Assembly: GCF_001542815.1 (NCBI RefSeq)
Contig: NZ_CP006992.1
Span: forward strand, 402,501 to 466,500
Direction: 5' to 3'
DNA length: 64,000 nt
Source of the DNA: Methylobacterium sp. AMS5
GTDB lineage: Bacteria > Pseudomonadota > Alphaproteobacteria > Rhizobiales > Beijerinckiaceae
Below, one piece after another: positions 8,420 to 17,076 of the stretch. A program made the position numbers and the translations under genes. The notes beneath the pieces were generated by a model. It was not told the DNA's origin, ran no database searches, and worked only from the letters and a program-made list of their open reading frames with translations. How positions within the stretch are numbered: position 1 is the stretch's first letter; each line of letters starts with the position of its first letter.

Positions 8420-9664
8420 TCAGGCGCTGCCCTCCATCTCCCGTACGAAGCGGGCGATGCGCGGGGCGATGACGGACCGGAAGCGCGAGCCGTTGAACAC
8501 GCCGTAATGCCCCACCTTCTCCTGCATGTGGTAGGCCTTGCGGGCATCGGGCAGGTTCGGGGTCAGGTCGAGGGCGGCCTTGGTCTGGCCGACGCCGGAA
8601 ATGTCGTCGTTCTCGCCCTCGACGGCGAGGATGGCGCAGCGGCGGATGGCCGAGAGATCGACCAGCCGTCCGCCATGGCGCATCCGCCCCCGCGGCAGGG
8701 CGTGATCAACGAAGACGGTCTGCACGGTCTGGAGGTAGAACTCCGCCGTCAGGTCCATCACCGCGAGATACTCGTCGTAGAAGTCGCGGTGCTTCTCCGC
8801 CGAATCGCCGTCGCCGGTCACGAGGTGGTGGAACATGTCGGTATGGGCGGTGACGTGGCGATCGAGGTTCATTGCCATGAAGCCCGAAAGCTGCAGGAAG
8901 CCGGGATAGACCCGGCGCATCACCCCCGGATAGAGCGGCGGCACCACCGTGATGCAGTTCTTCTCGAACCAGGCCATGCCGCGCTCCTGCGCGAGGCAAT
9001 TCACGGCGGTCGGCGAGCGGCGGGTGTCGATCGGCCCGCCCATCAGGGTCATCGAGACCGGCACGTGGGCCGAATCCGCCGCCTCCATCAGAGCGACGGC
9101 GGCGAAGACCGGCACGGCGGGCTGGCAGACGGCCATCACGTGCAGGTCCGGCCCGAGGTCACGGAACATCGCCTGCAGGTAATCGATATACGTGTCGAGG
9201 TCGAAGCGCCCGTCCAGCAACGGGACCATGCGCGCGTCGGACCAATCCGTGATGAAAACCCGGTGGTTGGGCAGCATCGCCTCGACGGTGCCGCGCAGGA
9301 GCGTCGCGTAATGGCCCGACATCGGCGCCACGATCAGGAGCTTGGGCTGCGGCTCCGAATGCCCGGCGGGCAGCGCCCGGTCGAAGGCAATCACGCGACC
9401 GAAGGGCCGTTCCCAGACGACGCGCTCCGAGACCGGAACGCCTTGGCCGTCGATGACGGTCGTGGGCAGGCCGAAGGCCGGCTTGCCGTAGCGGCGGGTC
9501 ACGCGCTCGAACATCTCCAGCGCGGCAGCCGTCGAGCGGGCATAGGGACCGTAGGCGAGCGGATTTCCGGGGTTATCCAGGCTGTGCCGAGCCGCGTCCG
9601 CCGCGAGCCGAGCCGGCGTCAACATCGCGCGGGCCGTCTCGTACCAGATATACGCCAGATCCAT
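8420..9664 (-). CDS. phaZ: Intracellular polyhydroxybutyrate depolymerase
   Basis: A 414-residue enzyme that mobilises stored native PHB granules to 3-hydroxybutyrate units. It carries the cysteine nucleophile of the intracellular class in VMAVCQPAVPV (Cys about 180) in place of a serine lipase box, with a candidate Asp in GENDDIS and His in GHYGVFNG completing the triad. The N-terminal MDLAYIWYETAR is typical of the family, and no signal peptide is present, fitting a cytoplasmic enzyme. It is divergent from the redox sensor kinase gene across 146 bases, so the shared gap may hold both promoters. Confidence 0.93.
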   Translation of the reverse strand: MDLAYIWYETARAMLTPARLAADAARHSLDNPGNPLAYGPYARSTAAALEMFERVTRRYGKPAFGLPTTVIDGQGVPVSERVVWERPFGRVIAFDRALPAGHSEPQPKLLIVAPMSGHYATLLRGTVEAMLPNHRVFITDWSDARMVPLLDGRFDLDTYIDYLQAMFRDLGPDLHVMAVCQPAVPVFAAVALMEAADSAHVPVSMTLMGGPIDTRRSPTAVNCLAQERGMAWFEKNCITVVPPLYPGVMRRVYPGFLQLSGFMAMNLDRHVTAHTDMFHHLVTGDGDSAEKHRDFYDEYLAVMDLTAEFYLQTVQTVFVDHALPRGRMRHGGRLVDLSAIRRCAILAVEGENDDISGVGQTKAALDLTPNLPDARKAYHMQEKVGHYGVFNGSRFRSVIAPRIARFVREMEGSA

Positions 9665-9810
9665 TTCGGCACTCCCCGGCGCGGCTCCCGAACCGGCCGT
9701 GCTCCCGTCGATCTTATCGAATGTTGCAAGCAGCGAAATCCTTCAAAATTACAACGGGCCGGTAACGCGTCCGTGGACGTTCCCCCCGCCAGCCCTATCG
9801 TAGCCGCACC

Positions 9811-11205
9811 ATGATGGACGCGGCCCACAAGACCCTAACCCCGACGGGCCGCCACCTGCGGCTCGACACCTTCGTTCGCCTGCGCTGGCTCGCGCTCACC
9901 GGGCAGAGCGCGGCAGTCGTCGGCGCCCAGTTCGGGCTCGGGCTCAACCTGCCCTTCGGCTGGTGCTTCCTCGTCATCGCCACCTCATGCTGGCTGAACC
10001 TCGCGCTGCGCATCCGCTTTCCCGCGAGCTACCGCCTGAGCGACGATTCGGCAGCGCTGCTTCTCGCCTTCGACATCGTGCAACTCGCGGGCCTGCTGTT
10101 CCTCACCGGCGGATTGCAGAATCCCTTCTCGCTCCTGTTCCTCGCCCCCGTCCTGATCTCGGCCACCGCCCTGCCGCCGGAGCGGACCCTCGCGCTCGGT
10201 CTGCTGGCGGTCGGGCTCGCCACCCTGCTCGCCCTCGTCCACCGCCCCCTGCCCTGGTTCGCCGACGGGCGGATCGAGCTGCCCTTCCTCTACGTCTCGG
10301 GGGTCTGGACCGCGATCCTGCTCGGCACCGCCTTCACCGGCGTCTACGCGTGGCGGGTGGCGGAGGAGACGCGCCAGCTCGCCCGGGCGCTGGCCGCGAC
10401 CGAACTGGTTCTCGCCCGCGAGCAGCACCTGTCGCAGCTCGACGGGCTGGCCGCGGCGGCGGCGCACGAACTCGGGACGCCGCTCGGCACGATCATGGTC
10501 GTGGCCAGGGAACTCGACCGGCAGCTCGGCCCGACCGCCTCGCCCGCCATCGCCGAAGATCTGAGCCTGCTGCGCGATCAGGTCGATCGCTGCCGCGGCA
10601 TCCTCTCGAAGCTCACTTCGATGGGCGAGGAGAACGAGGAGGGTGAGAGCTTCCTCCAGACCGTCACCTTCGGTCATCTCGTCGAGGAACTGGTGGCGCC
10701 GCAGCGGGCGCTCGGCATCGCCGTCGAGGTCGTGCGGCAGGGCGAGGGGCCGGAGCCGGTCTGCCGCCGCAATCCGGGGGTGATGTTCGGGCTCGCCAAC
10801 ATTCTCGACAACGCCGTGGACTTCGCCGAATCGCGGGTCGTGATCGAGGCCGGATGGGACGCCGAGCGCGTCACGCTGACGGTCCGCGACGACGGCCCCG
10901 GTTTCCCCAGCGAGGTGTTGTTGCGAGCGGGGGAACCCTACGTCACCACCCGCAATCGCGACCGTTCGCAGAATCCCGACGAGGTCGGCGGAGGGCTCGG
11001 ACTCGGCCTGTTCATCGCCAAGACGTTGATCGAGCGCTCCGGCGCGCAGCTCCTGCTGTCCAACATCACGGAAGCGGGACAGCGCGGCGCGCTGGTGCGG
11101 GTGACGTGGCCTCGTCACGTTTTCGAGAGGGAAGTGATTGTGCCCCATCCCGTTGCGCACAATTCTCTGAGACCCCTAACGGAACGGGATGCCGCACCTA
11201 TATAA
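9811..11205 (+). CDS. regB: RegB/PrrB/ActS redox sensor histidine kinase
   Basis: A membrane histidine kinase of 464 residues that senses the ubiquinone redox state and phosphorylates RegA. Residues 25-185 hold about six hydrophobic segments with the quinone-binding heptapeptide GGLQNPF at about 100-106. The H-box HELGTPLGTI has the phospho-accepting His about 219, and the dimerisation helix keeps the redox-active cysteine (DQVDRCRGIL, Cys about 261). N-box (NILDNAVDFA), DDGPGF and GGLGLGLFIAK form the ATPase domain. regA follows 36 bases later. No senC/prrC homologue lies between them or next to them. Confidence 0.95.
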   Translation: MMDAAHKTLTPTGRHLRLDTFVRLRWLALTGQSAAVVGAQFGLGLNLPFGWCFLVIATSCWLNLALRIRFPASYRLSDDSAALLLAFDIVQLAGLLFLTGGLQNPFSLLFLAPVLISATALPPERTLALGLLAVGLATLLALVHRPLPWFADGRIELPFLYVSGVWTAILLGTAFTGVYAWRVAEETRQLARALAATELVLAREQHLSQLDGLAAAAAHELGTPLGTIMVVARELDRQLGPTASPAIAEDLSLLRDQVDRCRGILSKLTSMGEENEEGESFLQTVTFGHLVEELVAPQRALGIAVEVVRQGEGPEPVCRRNPGVMFGLANILDNAVDFAESRVVIEAGWDAERVTLTVRDDGPGFPSEVLLRAGEPYVTTRNRDRSQNPDEVGGGLGLGLFIAKTLIERSGAQLLLSNITEAGQRGALVRVTWPRHVFEREVIVPHPVAHNSLRPLTERDAAPI

Positions 11206-11241
11206 TGCAAAGAGATGACCCGAACCCACGAGGAGCACCGC

Positions 11242-11844
11242 ATGCTGACGCAGAGCGGGACGACGGTGCCGAGCTCTGACACCGCTTTTCTGTCCGATGC
11301 CGATCCCCTTTCCGCCTTCAGCGATCGCAGCCTGCTGATCGTTGACGACGACAAGCCTTTCTCGACCCGCCTCGCCCGGGCGATGGAAGCGCGCGGATAC
11401 GAGGTCCACGTGGCCGAGAGCGTGAGCGAGGGCGTGGCGGCCGTCGAGACCAAAGCGCCCGCTTTCGCCGTGATCGACATGCGGCTCGGCGACGGCAACG
11501 GGCTCGACGTGATCGCCCGCCTCAAGGAGCGCCGCCCCGAGGCCCGAGGCGTGATCCTGACCGGCTACGGAAACATTGCCACGGCGGTGACGGCGGTCAA
11601 GCTCGGCGCCTTCGACTATCTCGCCAAGCCGGCCGATGCCGACGAGATCCACGGCACGCTGATGGCGCAGCCGGGCGAGCGGGCCGACCCGCCGGAGAAC
11701 CCGATGTCGGCCGACCGGGTGCGCTGGGAGCATATCCAGCGCGTCTACGAGCTGTGTAGCCGCAACGTCTCCGAGACGGCACGGCGCCTCAACATGCACC
11801 GGCGTACGCTCCAGCGCATCCTCGCAAAGCGAGCACCGCGCTAA
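11242..11844 (+). CDS. regA: RegA/PrrA/ActR response regulator
   Basis: A 200-residue global redox regulator. The receiver domain shows the acidic pocket VDDD (about 35-37), the phospho-acceptor in FAVIDMRL (Asp about 79), Thr in ILTGYG and Lys in YLAKPAD. After a Pro linker comes a Fis-type helix-turn-helix (NVSETARRLNMHRRTLQRIL), nearly invariant in the family. The ATG at 11242 is preferred because AGGAG lies six bases upstream; an ATG at 11215 is possible. It is transcribed with regB and closed by a strong terminator. In relatives it controls respiration, carbon fixation and storage metabolism. Confidence 0.95.
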   Translation: MLTQSGTTVPSSDTAFLSDADPLSAFSDRSLLIVDDDKPFSTRLARAMEARGYEVHVAESVSEGVAAVETKAPAFAVIDMRLGDGNGLDVIARLKERRPEARGVILTGYGNIATAVTAVKLGAFDYLAKPADADEIHGTLMAQPGERADPPENPMSADRVRWEHIQRVYELCSRNVSETARRLNMHRRTLQRILAKRAPR

Positions 11845-11853
11845 AGCTGAAAA

Positions 11854-11885
11854 GGGCCGGCGGATCGAAACCGCCGGCCCTTTTT
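11854..11885 (+). terminator. Rho-independent terminator of regBA
   Basis: A perfect ten-base-pair stem, GGGCCGGCGG / CCGCCGGCCC, with a seven-base loop and then five T, starting ten bases after the regA stop codon. Confidence 0.9.
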
Positions 11886-12025
11886 CGTTGCCGAGGCATC
11901 CGCGCAGGCGCGTGCCCGAGGCATTCATACCTTATCTGTGTGTCCTCGTTGGTTCCGGGCGGTTGCGCCAGGCCCCGGCCTAGGGCTATTTCGCCGCTCG
12001 AAGAGCGGAACAGGCTTACGCGGGT

Positions 12026-12250
12026 ATGCGGAACCTCATCACGATACTCGGCCTCATGGTGCTGGTCGGCACGGAAGTGTTCGCTGCGGCCATCGCGGCC
12101 GGCTGGGCGCTGGCCGGATTGCTCGATCTCGGCGACCAAGTCGGCCACGTGCTCATGGCTCTGTTCAGCCTCGTCGCCGCCTGGATCATGGTCCAGCTCT
12201 GGCGCCGCGCCACCGAAGCCGAGCCGATCGGCTCGACCCGTCGCCGGTGA
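12026..12250 (+). CDS. Small membrane protein, unknown
   Basis: 74 residues with two likely transmembrane helices (LITILGLMVLVGTEVFAAAIAAG and VGHVLMALFSLVAAWIMVQLW) and a short basic, Arg-rich cytoplasmic tail. It lies between the regA terminator and purS with 190 bases to the latter. There is no clear Shine-Dalgarno site. The hydrophobic pattern is convincing but no family is recognised. Confidence 0.5.
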   Translation: MRNLITILGLMVLVGTEVFAAAIAAGWALAGLLDLGDQVGHVLMALFSLVAAWIMVQLWRRATEAEPIGSTRRR

Positions 12251-12441
12251 TTCTTCTCGAGCGGTGACGTCTTCACGAAACCGCGATAGATTTCCGGGAT
12301 ACGGCCGATCGCTCATCGCCTGCTCTCGGGTCGCCTCGAACATCCGGCTCACTCGTACGCGATCGAGCGCAATCCCCTCCGTCCCCGGCATCGCCGCCCC
12401 CGCACGGCGCGGCCCGCCGATTTCCCAAACGAGTGCCCGCC

Positions 12442-12681
12442 ATGAAAGCCCGCATCGTCGTCACGTTGAAGACAGGCGTTCTCGATCCGCAGGGGAAGGC
12501 GATCGAGGCAGCCCTGAAGTCGTTCGGGATCGATGAGGTCTCCGGCGTACGCCAGGGCAAGGTGTTCGACCTTGAGGTCGCCTCGGAGAACCGCGAACAG
12601 GCCGAGGCGACGCTGAAGGCCGCCTGCGACAAGCTGCTCGCGAACACCGTCGTCGAGAACTACACCGTCGAGATCGCCTGA
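12442..12681 (+). CDS. purS: FGAM synthase subunit PurS
   Basis: A 79-residue subunit of the three-part phosphoribosylformylglycinamidine synthase (PurS-PurQ-PurL). The sequence has the family's KTGVLDPQGKAIEAALKSFG and VRQGKVFDLEV motifs. Its TGA shares one base with the purQ ATG (TGATG), so the two are translationally coupled. purL is not in the window after purQ. Confidence 0.95.
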   Translation: MKARIVVTLKTGVLDPQGKAIEAALKSFGIDEVSGVRQGKVFDLEVASENREQAEATLKAACDKLLANTVVENYTVEIA

Positions 12682-13361
12682 TGCGCGCCGCCGTCGTCGT
12701 CTTTCCGGGCTCGAATCGCGACGGCGACGTGGCCCGCGCACTCCGCTGCTCCGGTGCGGAGGTCGTCAGCGTGTGGCACGCCGACACCGAACTGCCTGCC
12801 GGCACCGACCTCGCGGTGGTACCCGGCGGGTTCTCCTACGGCGATTATCTGCGCTGCGGCGCGATCGCCGGCCGGGCAGCGGCCATGGATGCGGTGCGCG
12901 CGCACGCCGCCCGCGGCGGCCTCGTGCTCGGCATCTGCAACGGCTTCCAGATCCTGTGCGAATCGGGCCTGCTGCCGGGCGTGCTGATGCGCAACGTCAA
13001 CCGCCGCTTCATCTGCCACCGGCAGTTCCTGCGGGTCGAGCGCGCCGACACGCGTTTCACCTCGGCCTACACAGAGGGTCAGGTGATCGACGTCTGCGTG
13101 GCGCATGGCGAGGGCAACTACTTCGCCGATTCCGAGACGATCGGCCGCCTCGAGGGCGAGGGCCGCATCGCCTTCCGCTATTGCGACGCCAGCGGTGCGC
13201 TGACCGAGGACGCGAACCGCAACGGCTCGCTCAATTCCATCGCCGGCATCTACTCCGAGCAGCGCAATGTGCTCGGCATGATGCCCCACCCCGAGAACTT
13301 CGTGGACGGCCTCGTCGGCGGCACCGACGGCAAGGGCCTGTTCGACAGCCTGGCAGCCTGA
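12681..13361 (+). CDS. purQ: FGAM synthase glutaminase subunit PurQ
   Basis: The 226-residue class I glutamine amidotransferase subunit that supplies ammonia to PurL. Catalytic Cys about 86 in GICNGFQ, and the His/Glu pair in MMPHPENF (about 203 and 205). The N-terminal VVVFPGSNRDGD and VVPGGFSYGDYLRCG are family signatures. It is coupled to purS by a one-base overlap. After the stop, a GGCGATG / CATCGCC hairpin (13385-13403) and a GC-rich palindrome separate it from convergent apt, without a T-run. Confidence 0.96.
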   Translation: MRAAVVVFPGSNRDGDVARALRCSGAEVVSVWHADTELPAGTDLAVVPGGFSYGDYLRCGAIAGRAAAMDAVRAHAARGGLVLGICNGFQILCESGLLPGVLMRNVNRRFICHRQFLRVERADTRFTSAYTEGQVIDVCVAHGEGNYFADSETIGRLEGEGRIAFRYCDASGALTEDANRNGSLNSIAGIYSEQRNVLGMMPHPENFVDGLVGGTDGKGLFDSLAA

Positions 13362-13434
13362 GGGCCGGTCGCTGCGCTGACGTTGGCGATGACGAACATC
13401 GCCAGCCCGGGGAAACCCCTGCGCCCTGAGGGGC

Positions 13435-13980
13435 TCAGTGCCCCTCGAATTCCATCAGCGTGCGCACGGTGACGCCGAGATCCCGCAGGCGCTGGGCGCC
13501 GCCGATCTCCGGCAGATCGATCACGAAGCAGGCGGCGATCACCTCGGCACCGAGCTGGCGCAGAAGGTTCACCGCCGCCGTCGCCGTGCCGCCGGTGGCG
13601 ATGAGGTCGTCGACGAGGATCACCCGATCGCCCGGCTTGATCGCGTCGACGTGGATCTCGATCTCGTCGGTGCCGTATTCCAGCGCGTAGGCCGTCGAGA
13701 CGGTCTTGTGGGGCAGCTTGCCCTTCTTGCGGATCGGCACGAAGCCCGAGGAGAGCTGATGCGCCACCGCGCCGCCGAGGATGAAGCCGCGCGCCTCGAT
13801 GCCCGCGACCTGATCGATCCGCCCCCCCGCGTAAGGGTGCACCAGCGAATCGACCGCCCGGCGGAACGAGCGCGGATCGCTGAGCAGGGTCGTGATGTCG
13901 CGAAAAATGATGCCCGGCTTCGGATAGTCGGGAATCGAGCGGACCGAGTCCTTCAGAGCGGAGTGGCGGCGGGCTTCCAT
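13435..13980 (-). CDS. apt: Adenine phosphoribosyltransferase
   Basis: Converts adenine and PRPP to AMP in purine salvage. The 181-residue chain has the N-terminal [17 protein letters not shown], the adenine-site GIEARGF, and the PRPP loop [14 protein letters not shown] (acidic pair about 124-125). The length is standard. It converges with the de novo genes purS-purQ, so salvage and synthesis genes adjoin without sharing a transcript. Confidence 0.96.
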   Translation of the reverse strand: MEARRHSALKDSVRSIPDYPKPGIIFRDITTLLSDPRSFRRAVDSLVHPYAGGRIDQVAGIEARGFILGGAVAHQLSSGFVPIRKKGKLPHKTVSTAYALEYGTDEIEIHVDAIKPGDRVILVDDLIATGGTATAAVNLLRQLGAEVIAACFVIDLPEIGGAQRLRDLGVTVRTLMEFEGH

Positions 13981-14052
13981 GCGGGGTGCTCGGTTGACGG
14001 CGATGCAGGACGTTCGATGGAACGGTGGCGAGGAGCGAGGGAGCCCCGCCCG

Positions 14053-14847
14053 TCAGGCGGCGGCCTTGCGCAGCAGGCCGATCAGCTCACGGTGCAGCAC
14101 CTCGTTGCCGCAGGCCACGGAGCGGGCCGCGAGCGGCTCGGCGCCGCCATCCGCGCTGGAGACGAAGCCGCCGGCCTCGCGTACGAGGATGATGCCGGCC
14201 GCGATGTCCCAGGTCTGGAGGTCGCGCTCCCAGTAGAGGTCGGTCCGGCCACAGGCGACGTAGGCGAGATCGAGCGCCGCCGAGCCGAGGCGGCGGGTGC
14301 CGCCGGAGACCGCCATCACCGCGGCGACCTCCTTGAGCAACCGGCCATGGCTGCCGCGGCCGAGATAGGGCGTGCCATAGGCGACCAGCGCGTCGGCGAA
14401 ATCCTGTCGTCCGGAAACGCGCAGGCGGCGATTGTTGAGGAAGGCGCCCTTGCCGCGCTCGGCGATGAACAACTCGTCCTTGGCCGGATCGTAGATCACG
14501 CCGGCAACGATCTGGCCGTCGCGCTCGAGCCCGACCGAGATCGCGAAATGCGGGATGCCGTGCAGGAAGTTCGTTGTCCCGTCGAGGGGATCGACGTGCC
14601 AGGTGTGGCTCCGGTCGGTGCCCTCGATGATCCCGCTCTCCTCCATGATGAGGCCGTAACCGGGCCGCGCCTTCATCAGCGCGTCGCGCAGGACCTCCTC
14701 CGCCTTCCGATCGGCCGCCGAGACGAAATTGCCGGGGCCCTTGCGGGAGACCTGGAGGTTCTCGATCTCGCCGAAGTCGCGCTTGAGCCCGCGGGCGGCC
14801 TTGCGAACGGCATCGACCATGACGGTCATGAGGGGAGAGTTGATCAT
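14053..14847 (-). CDS. suhB: Inositol-1-monophosphatase family protein
   Basis: A 264-residue Mg-dependent sugar-phosphate phosphatase. Metal ligands are in MEESG (about 69-70), DPLDGTTNF (about 86-94) and WDIAAG. The N-terminal MINSPLMTVMVDAVRKAAR is the usual start for alphaproteobacterial SuhB/IMPase proteins. Family members hydrolyse inositol or related phosphates, and some also act in rRNA processing; the substrate here is not readable. It is upstream of apt on the same strand with a 72-base gap. Confidence 0.92.
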   Translation of the reverse strand: MINSPLMTVMVDAVRKAARGLKRDFGEIENLQVSRKGPGNFVSAADRKAEEVLRDALMKARPGYGLIMEESGIIEGTDRSHTWHVDPLDGTTNFLHGIPHFAISVGLERDGQIVAGVIYDPAKDELFIAERGKGAFLNNRRLRVSGRQDFADALVAYGTPYLGRGSHGRLLKEVAAVMAVSGGTRRLGSAALDLAYVACGRTDLYWERDLQTWDIAAGIILVREAGGFVSSADGGAEPLAARSVACGNEVLHRELIGLLRKAAA

Positions 14848-15056
14848 GCGGTTCGGCTCGCAGCCCTGGCCGGGCGCCTTGTTGGAAAAGAATTCTGTCA
14901 GGGCTTCTATACGCCTTACGCCACAGCGCCAGGGGTGATCGGCGCAGGGGCGATATCCGGCAGGGTCCGGCGCCGGCCCCGGAGAGGCACACAGGTCGAG
15001 TGTAACCTTCGCGTGGAAGAGCCCGCCAGTGGCTCACCGCCGGAGGAACCCGCCCG

Positions 15057-15434
15057 ATGATCGCCGGATTCCTTGCCGCCGCCGGCCTGCTGGGCGCAGT
15101 GACCGTGCGTGCGGCCGCCCCGACGCCCGAGCCGAAGCCGCACCCCTCCGCCGGAGGCACGCCGATCGGCCTCGACGCCGCCCGGCGCGTGGTCGCGGCG
15201 GCGGAGGCCGAGGCTGAGGTTGAGGCGGGCAAGCGCAACGCGAGACGCGGGTGTTCTTCAACGCCTACGCCACGTTCGGCCTATTACGGCACCCGGGATC
15301 CGGAGCGGGCGGCCTCGCCGGGCGGATTCCCTCGGGTGGTCGAGGGCCGGATCGTCGGTGCCATCGGCTGCTCAGGCGGCACGGGCGATCAGGACGTGGT
15401 GGTTCTGCCAAGCCGGCATCGCCGCCCTCAAGTG
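15057..15434 (+). pseudogene. Decayed HbpS/GlcG-family gene
   Basis: The frame from ATG 15057 (with GGAGGAA upstream) has a signal-peptide-like start (GFLAAAGLLGAVTVRAAA) and then GLDAARRVVAAAEAEAEVEAG, the first helix of the HbpS/GlcG family. The middle of the fold (the VAVVDxGGHL region) is missing. GGFPRVVEGRIVGAIGCSGG, the C-terminal family signature, appears in the same frame, but the closing AGIAALK with a stop is in a different frame. The neighbouring plus frame has FFNAYATFG, resembling the lost AxTAxxF helix. I infer an internal deletion and at least one frameshift; the 3' end overlaps thiE. Confidence 0.6.
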
Positions 15435-16045
15435 AGCGCGGCGACGAACCGGGCGGTGGCGTCGCGCGGATCGGACCCGCGCATCACGCCGCCCATCACG
15501 GCGACGCCCGCCGCCCCGGCCTCGCGGCAGGCGCGGGCGTTGTCCCCGTCGATCCCACCGAGCGCGAAGACCGGCAGGCCATGGGCCGCCGCGGCGCGCA
15601 AGGCGGCGAGACCGAGGGTGGGGCCGTAGCCGGGCTTGCTCGCGGTGGGAAAAATCGGGCTGAGGGTTGCGTAGTCGGCGCCCACCGCCGCAATCGCCGC
15701 GATCTCCGCGACCGAGTGGGCCGAGAACCCGATCAGCGCCGCGGCGCCGAGTGCCGTCCGCGCCGCGCGGATGCCGTCGATCCCGGCGGAGCCCGGCAGG
15801 TGCACGCCTTGCGCCCCGATCTCGACCGCCAGCCCCGCATCACCGCCGACGACGAGCCGTCCGCCGACCGGCTGCAGGAGCGCGATCAGGTCGCGGGCGA
15901 GATCCCGCCGCGCGTCGCGGTCGAGATCGCGGTCGCGCAGCCAGACGAAGCGCGCGCCCCCCGCCACTGCCGCCCGGACGGTCTCAGTCAGCGGTCGCGC
16001 CGCCCCGTGGCGGTCGGTGACGACCAGAAGCGGCGGGAGCGTCAC
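15428..16045 (-). CDS. thiE: Thiamine-phosphate synthase
   Basis: Couples HMP-pyrophosphate and thiazole phosphate to thiamine phosphate. The 205-residue TIM barrel shows FVWLRDRDLDRD (usual QLR/K motif altered), GGDAGLAVEIGAQGVHLPG, IGFSAHS, DYATLSPIFPTASKPGYGP and FALGGI. The divergence of the first motif also fits the related TenI group, but position at the end of thiO-thiS-thiG favours ThiE. It follows thiG by six bases and is the last gene of the operon. Confidence 0.85.
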   Translation of the reverse strand: MTLPPLLVVTDRHGAARPLTETVRAAVAGGARFVWLRDRDLDRDARRDLARDLIALLQPVGGRLVVGGDAGLAVEIGAQGVHLPGSAGIDGIRAARTALGAAALIGFSAHSVAEIAAIAAVGADYATLSPIFPTASKPGYGPTLGLAALRAAAAHGLPVFALGGIDGDNARACREAGAAGVAVMGGVMRGSDPRDATARFVAALT

Positions 16046-16051
16046 CCGCCC

Positions 16052-16861
16052 TCACGAGCCCACGAGGCCGAGCTGCGGGCTCGACGGCTCAGCCCGGCCG
16101 CGGCGCGGAATGCGCCCGGCCAGATGCGCGAGCCGGCCCGCCTCGACCGCGTGGCGCATGGCGCCGGCCATCCGCACCGGGTCGTCGGCCTTCGCCACGG
16201 CGGTGTTGACGAGGCAGGCGGCGGCGCCCAGCTCCATCGCGATCACCGCGTCCGAGGCGGTGCCGATGCCGGCATCGACGATCACCGGCACCTTGGCCCG
16301 GCGGCAAATCAACTCGATATTGGCCGGGTTGGCGATGCCCATCCCCGAACCGATCAGAGAGCCCATCGGCATCACCGCGGCGCAGCCGAGATCGGCCAGC
16401 CGCTCGCAGATCACGGGATCGTCGTTGCAATAGGGCAGCACCGTAAAGCCGTCATCGACGAGGTGCCGGCAGGCTTCGAGCAACTCGGTGACATCCGGAT
16501 AGAGCGTCTCGCGGTCGCCGATCACCTCGACCTTGATCCAGGACGTGCCGAGTGCCTCGCGGGCGAGTTCAGCGGTCATGATCGCGTCGCGGGCCGTTTC
16601 GCAGCCGGCGGTGTTGGGCAGAAAGCGGGCGCCCTTCAGCTTCTGAAAGGTGTCCGAGCCGTGCCCCTGGAGCGAGACCCGGCGGATCGAGGCGGTGACG
16701 ACCTCGGCGCCCGAGGCGCGCACCGACTGCGCCATGATCTCCTGGCTGGGATAGCCGGCCGTGCCGATGAACAGCCGCGAGGAGAGCCGGATGCCGGCGA
16801 TCACCAGCGCGTCGTCTCCGGTGGCGTCGGGCTGGGCGAGGGTGGTGTCGTGATGGTTCAT
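16052..16861 (-). CDS. thiG: Thiazole synthase
   Basis: Builds the thiazole phosphate carboxylate from deoxyxylulose phosphate, ThiS thiocarboxylate and dehydroglycine. The 269-residue barrel has FIGTAGYPS, the Schiff-base lysine in WIKVEVIGD (about 110), [29 protein letters not shown] and [12 protein letters not shown] short N-terminal extension precedes the core. It follows thiS by two bases. Confidence 0.96.
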   Translation of the reverse strand: MNHHDTTLAQPDATGDDALVIAGIRLSSRLFIGTAGYPSQEIMAQSVRASGAEVVTASIRRVSLQGHGSDTFQKLKGARFLPNTAGCETARDAIMTAELAREALGTSWIKVEVIGDRETLYPDVTELLEACRHLVDDGFTVLPYCNDDPVICERLADLGCAAVMPMGSLIGSGMGIANPANIELICRRAKVPVIVDAGIGTASDAVIAMELGAAACLVNTAVAKADDPVRMAGAMRHAVEAGRLAHLAGRIPRRGRAEPSSPQLGLVGS

Positions 16862-16863
16862 GG

Positions 16864-17076
16864 TCAGCCTCCCTGCATGGCGCGGACGATCTCGATCCGG
16901 TCGCCCTCATTGAGTGACGTTTCGGCCCAGACGCTTTTGCGCACGACGCGGCCGTTGACGGCGATGGCGATTCCCTGGGAACTCTCGATGCCCCGCTCTT
17001 CGGCTTCGGTCGCGAACAGGGCGGCGAGGTCGGCCGCCTCGCGCTCGCAGGTCTCTCCGTTGACGGTCAGCCTCAT
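16864..17076 (-). CDS. thiS: Sulfur carrier protein ThiS
   Basis: A 70-residue ubiquitin-like sulfur carrier ending in the required Gly-Gly (VRAMQGG), which is thiocarboxylated and delivers sulfur to Thi[21 protein letters not shown] is the typical ThiS core. Its ATG overlaps the thiO TGA by four bases (ATGA). Confidence 0.95.
   Translation of the reverse strand: MRLTVNGETCEREAADLAALFATEAEERGIESSQGIAIAVNGRVVRKSVWAETSLNEGDRIEIVRAMQGG

Noticed and set aside
11789..12391. Minus-strand frame upstream of purS
   Set aside because: Mostly antisense to regA and the small membrane protein, with no supporting motif.
13438..15060. Long plus-strand frame (540 codons)
   Set aside because: Covers the complements of apt and suhB, both identified by catalytic motifs.
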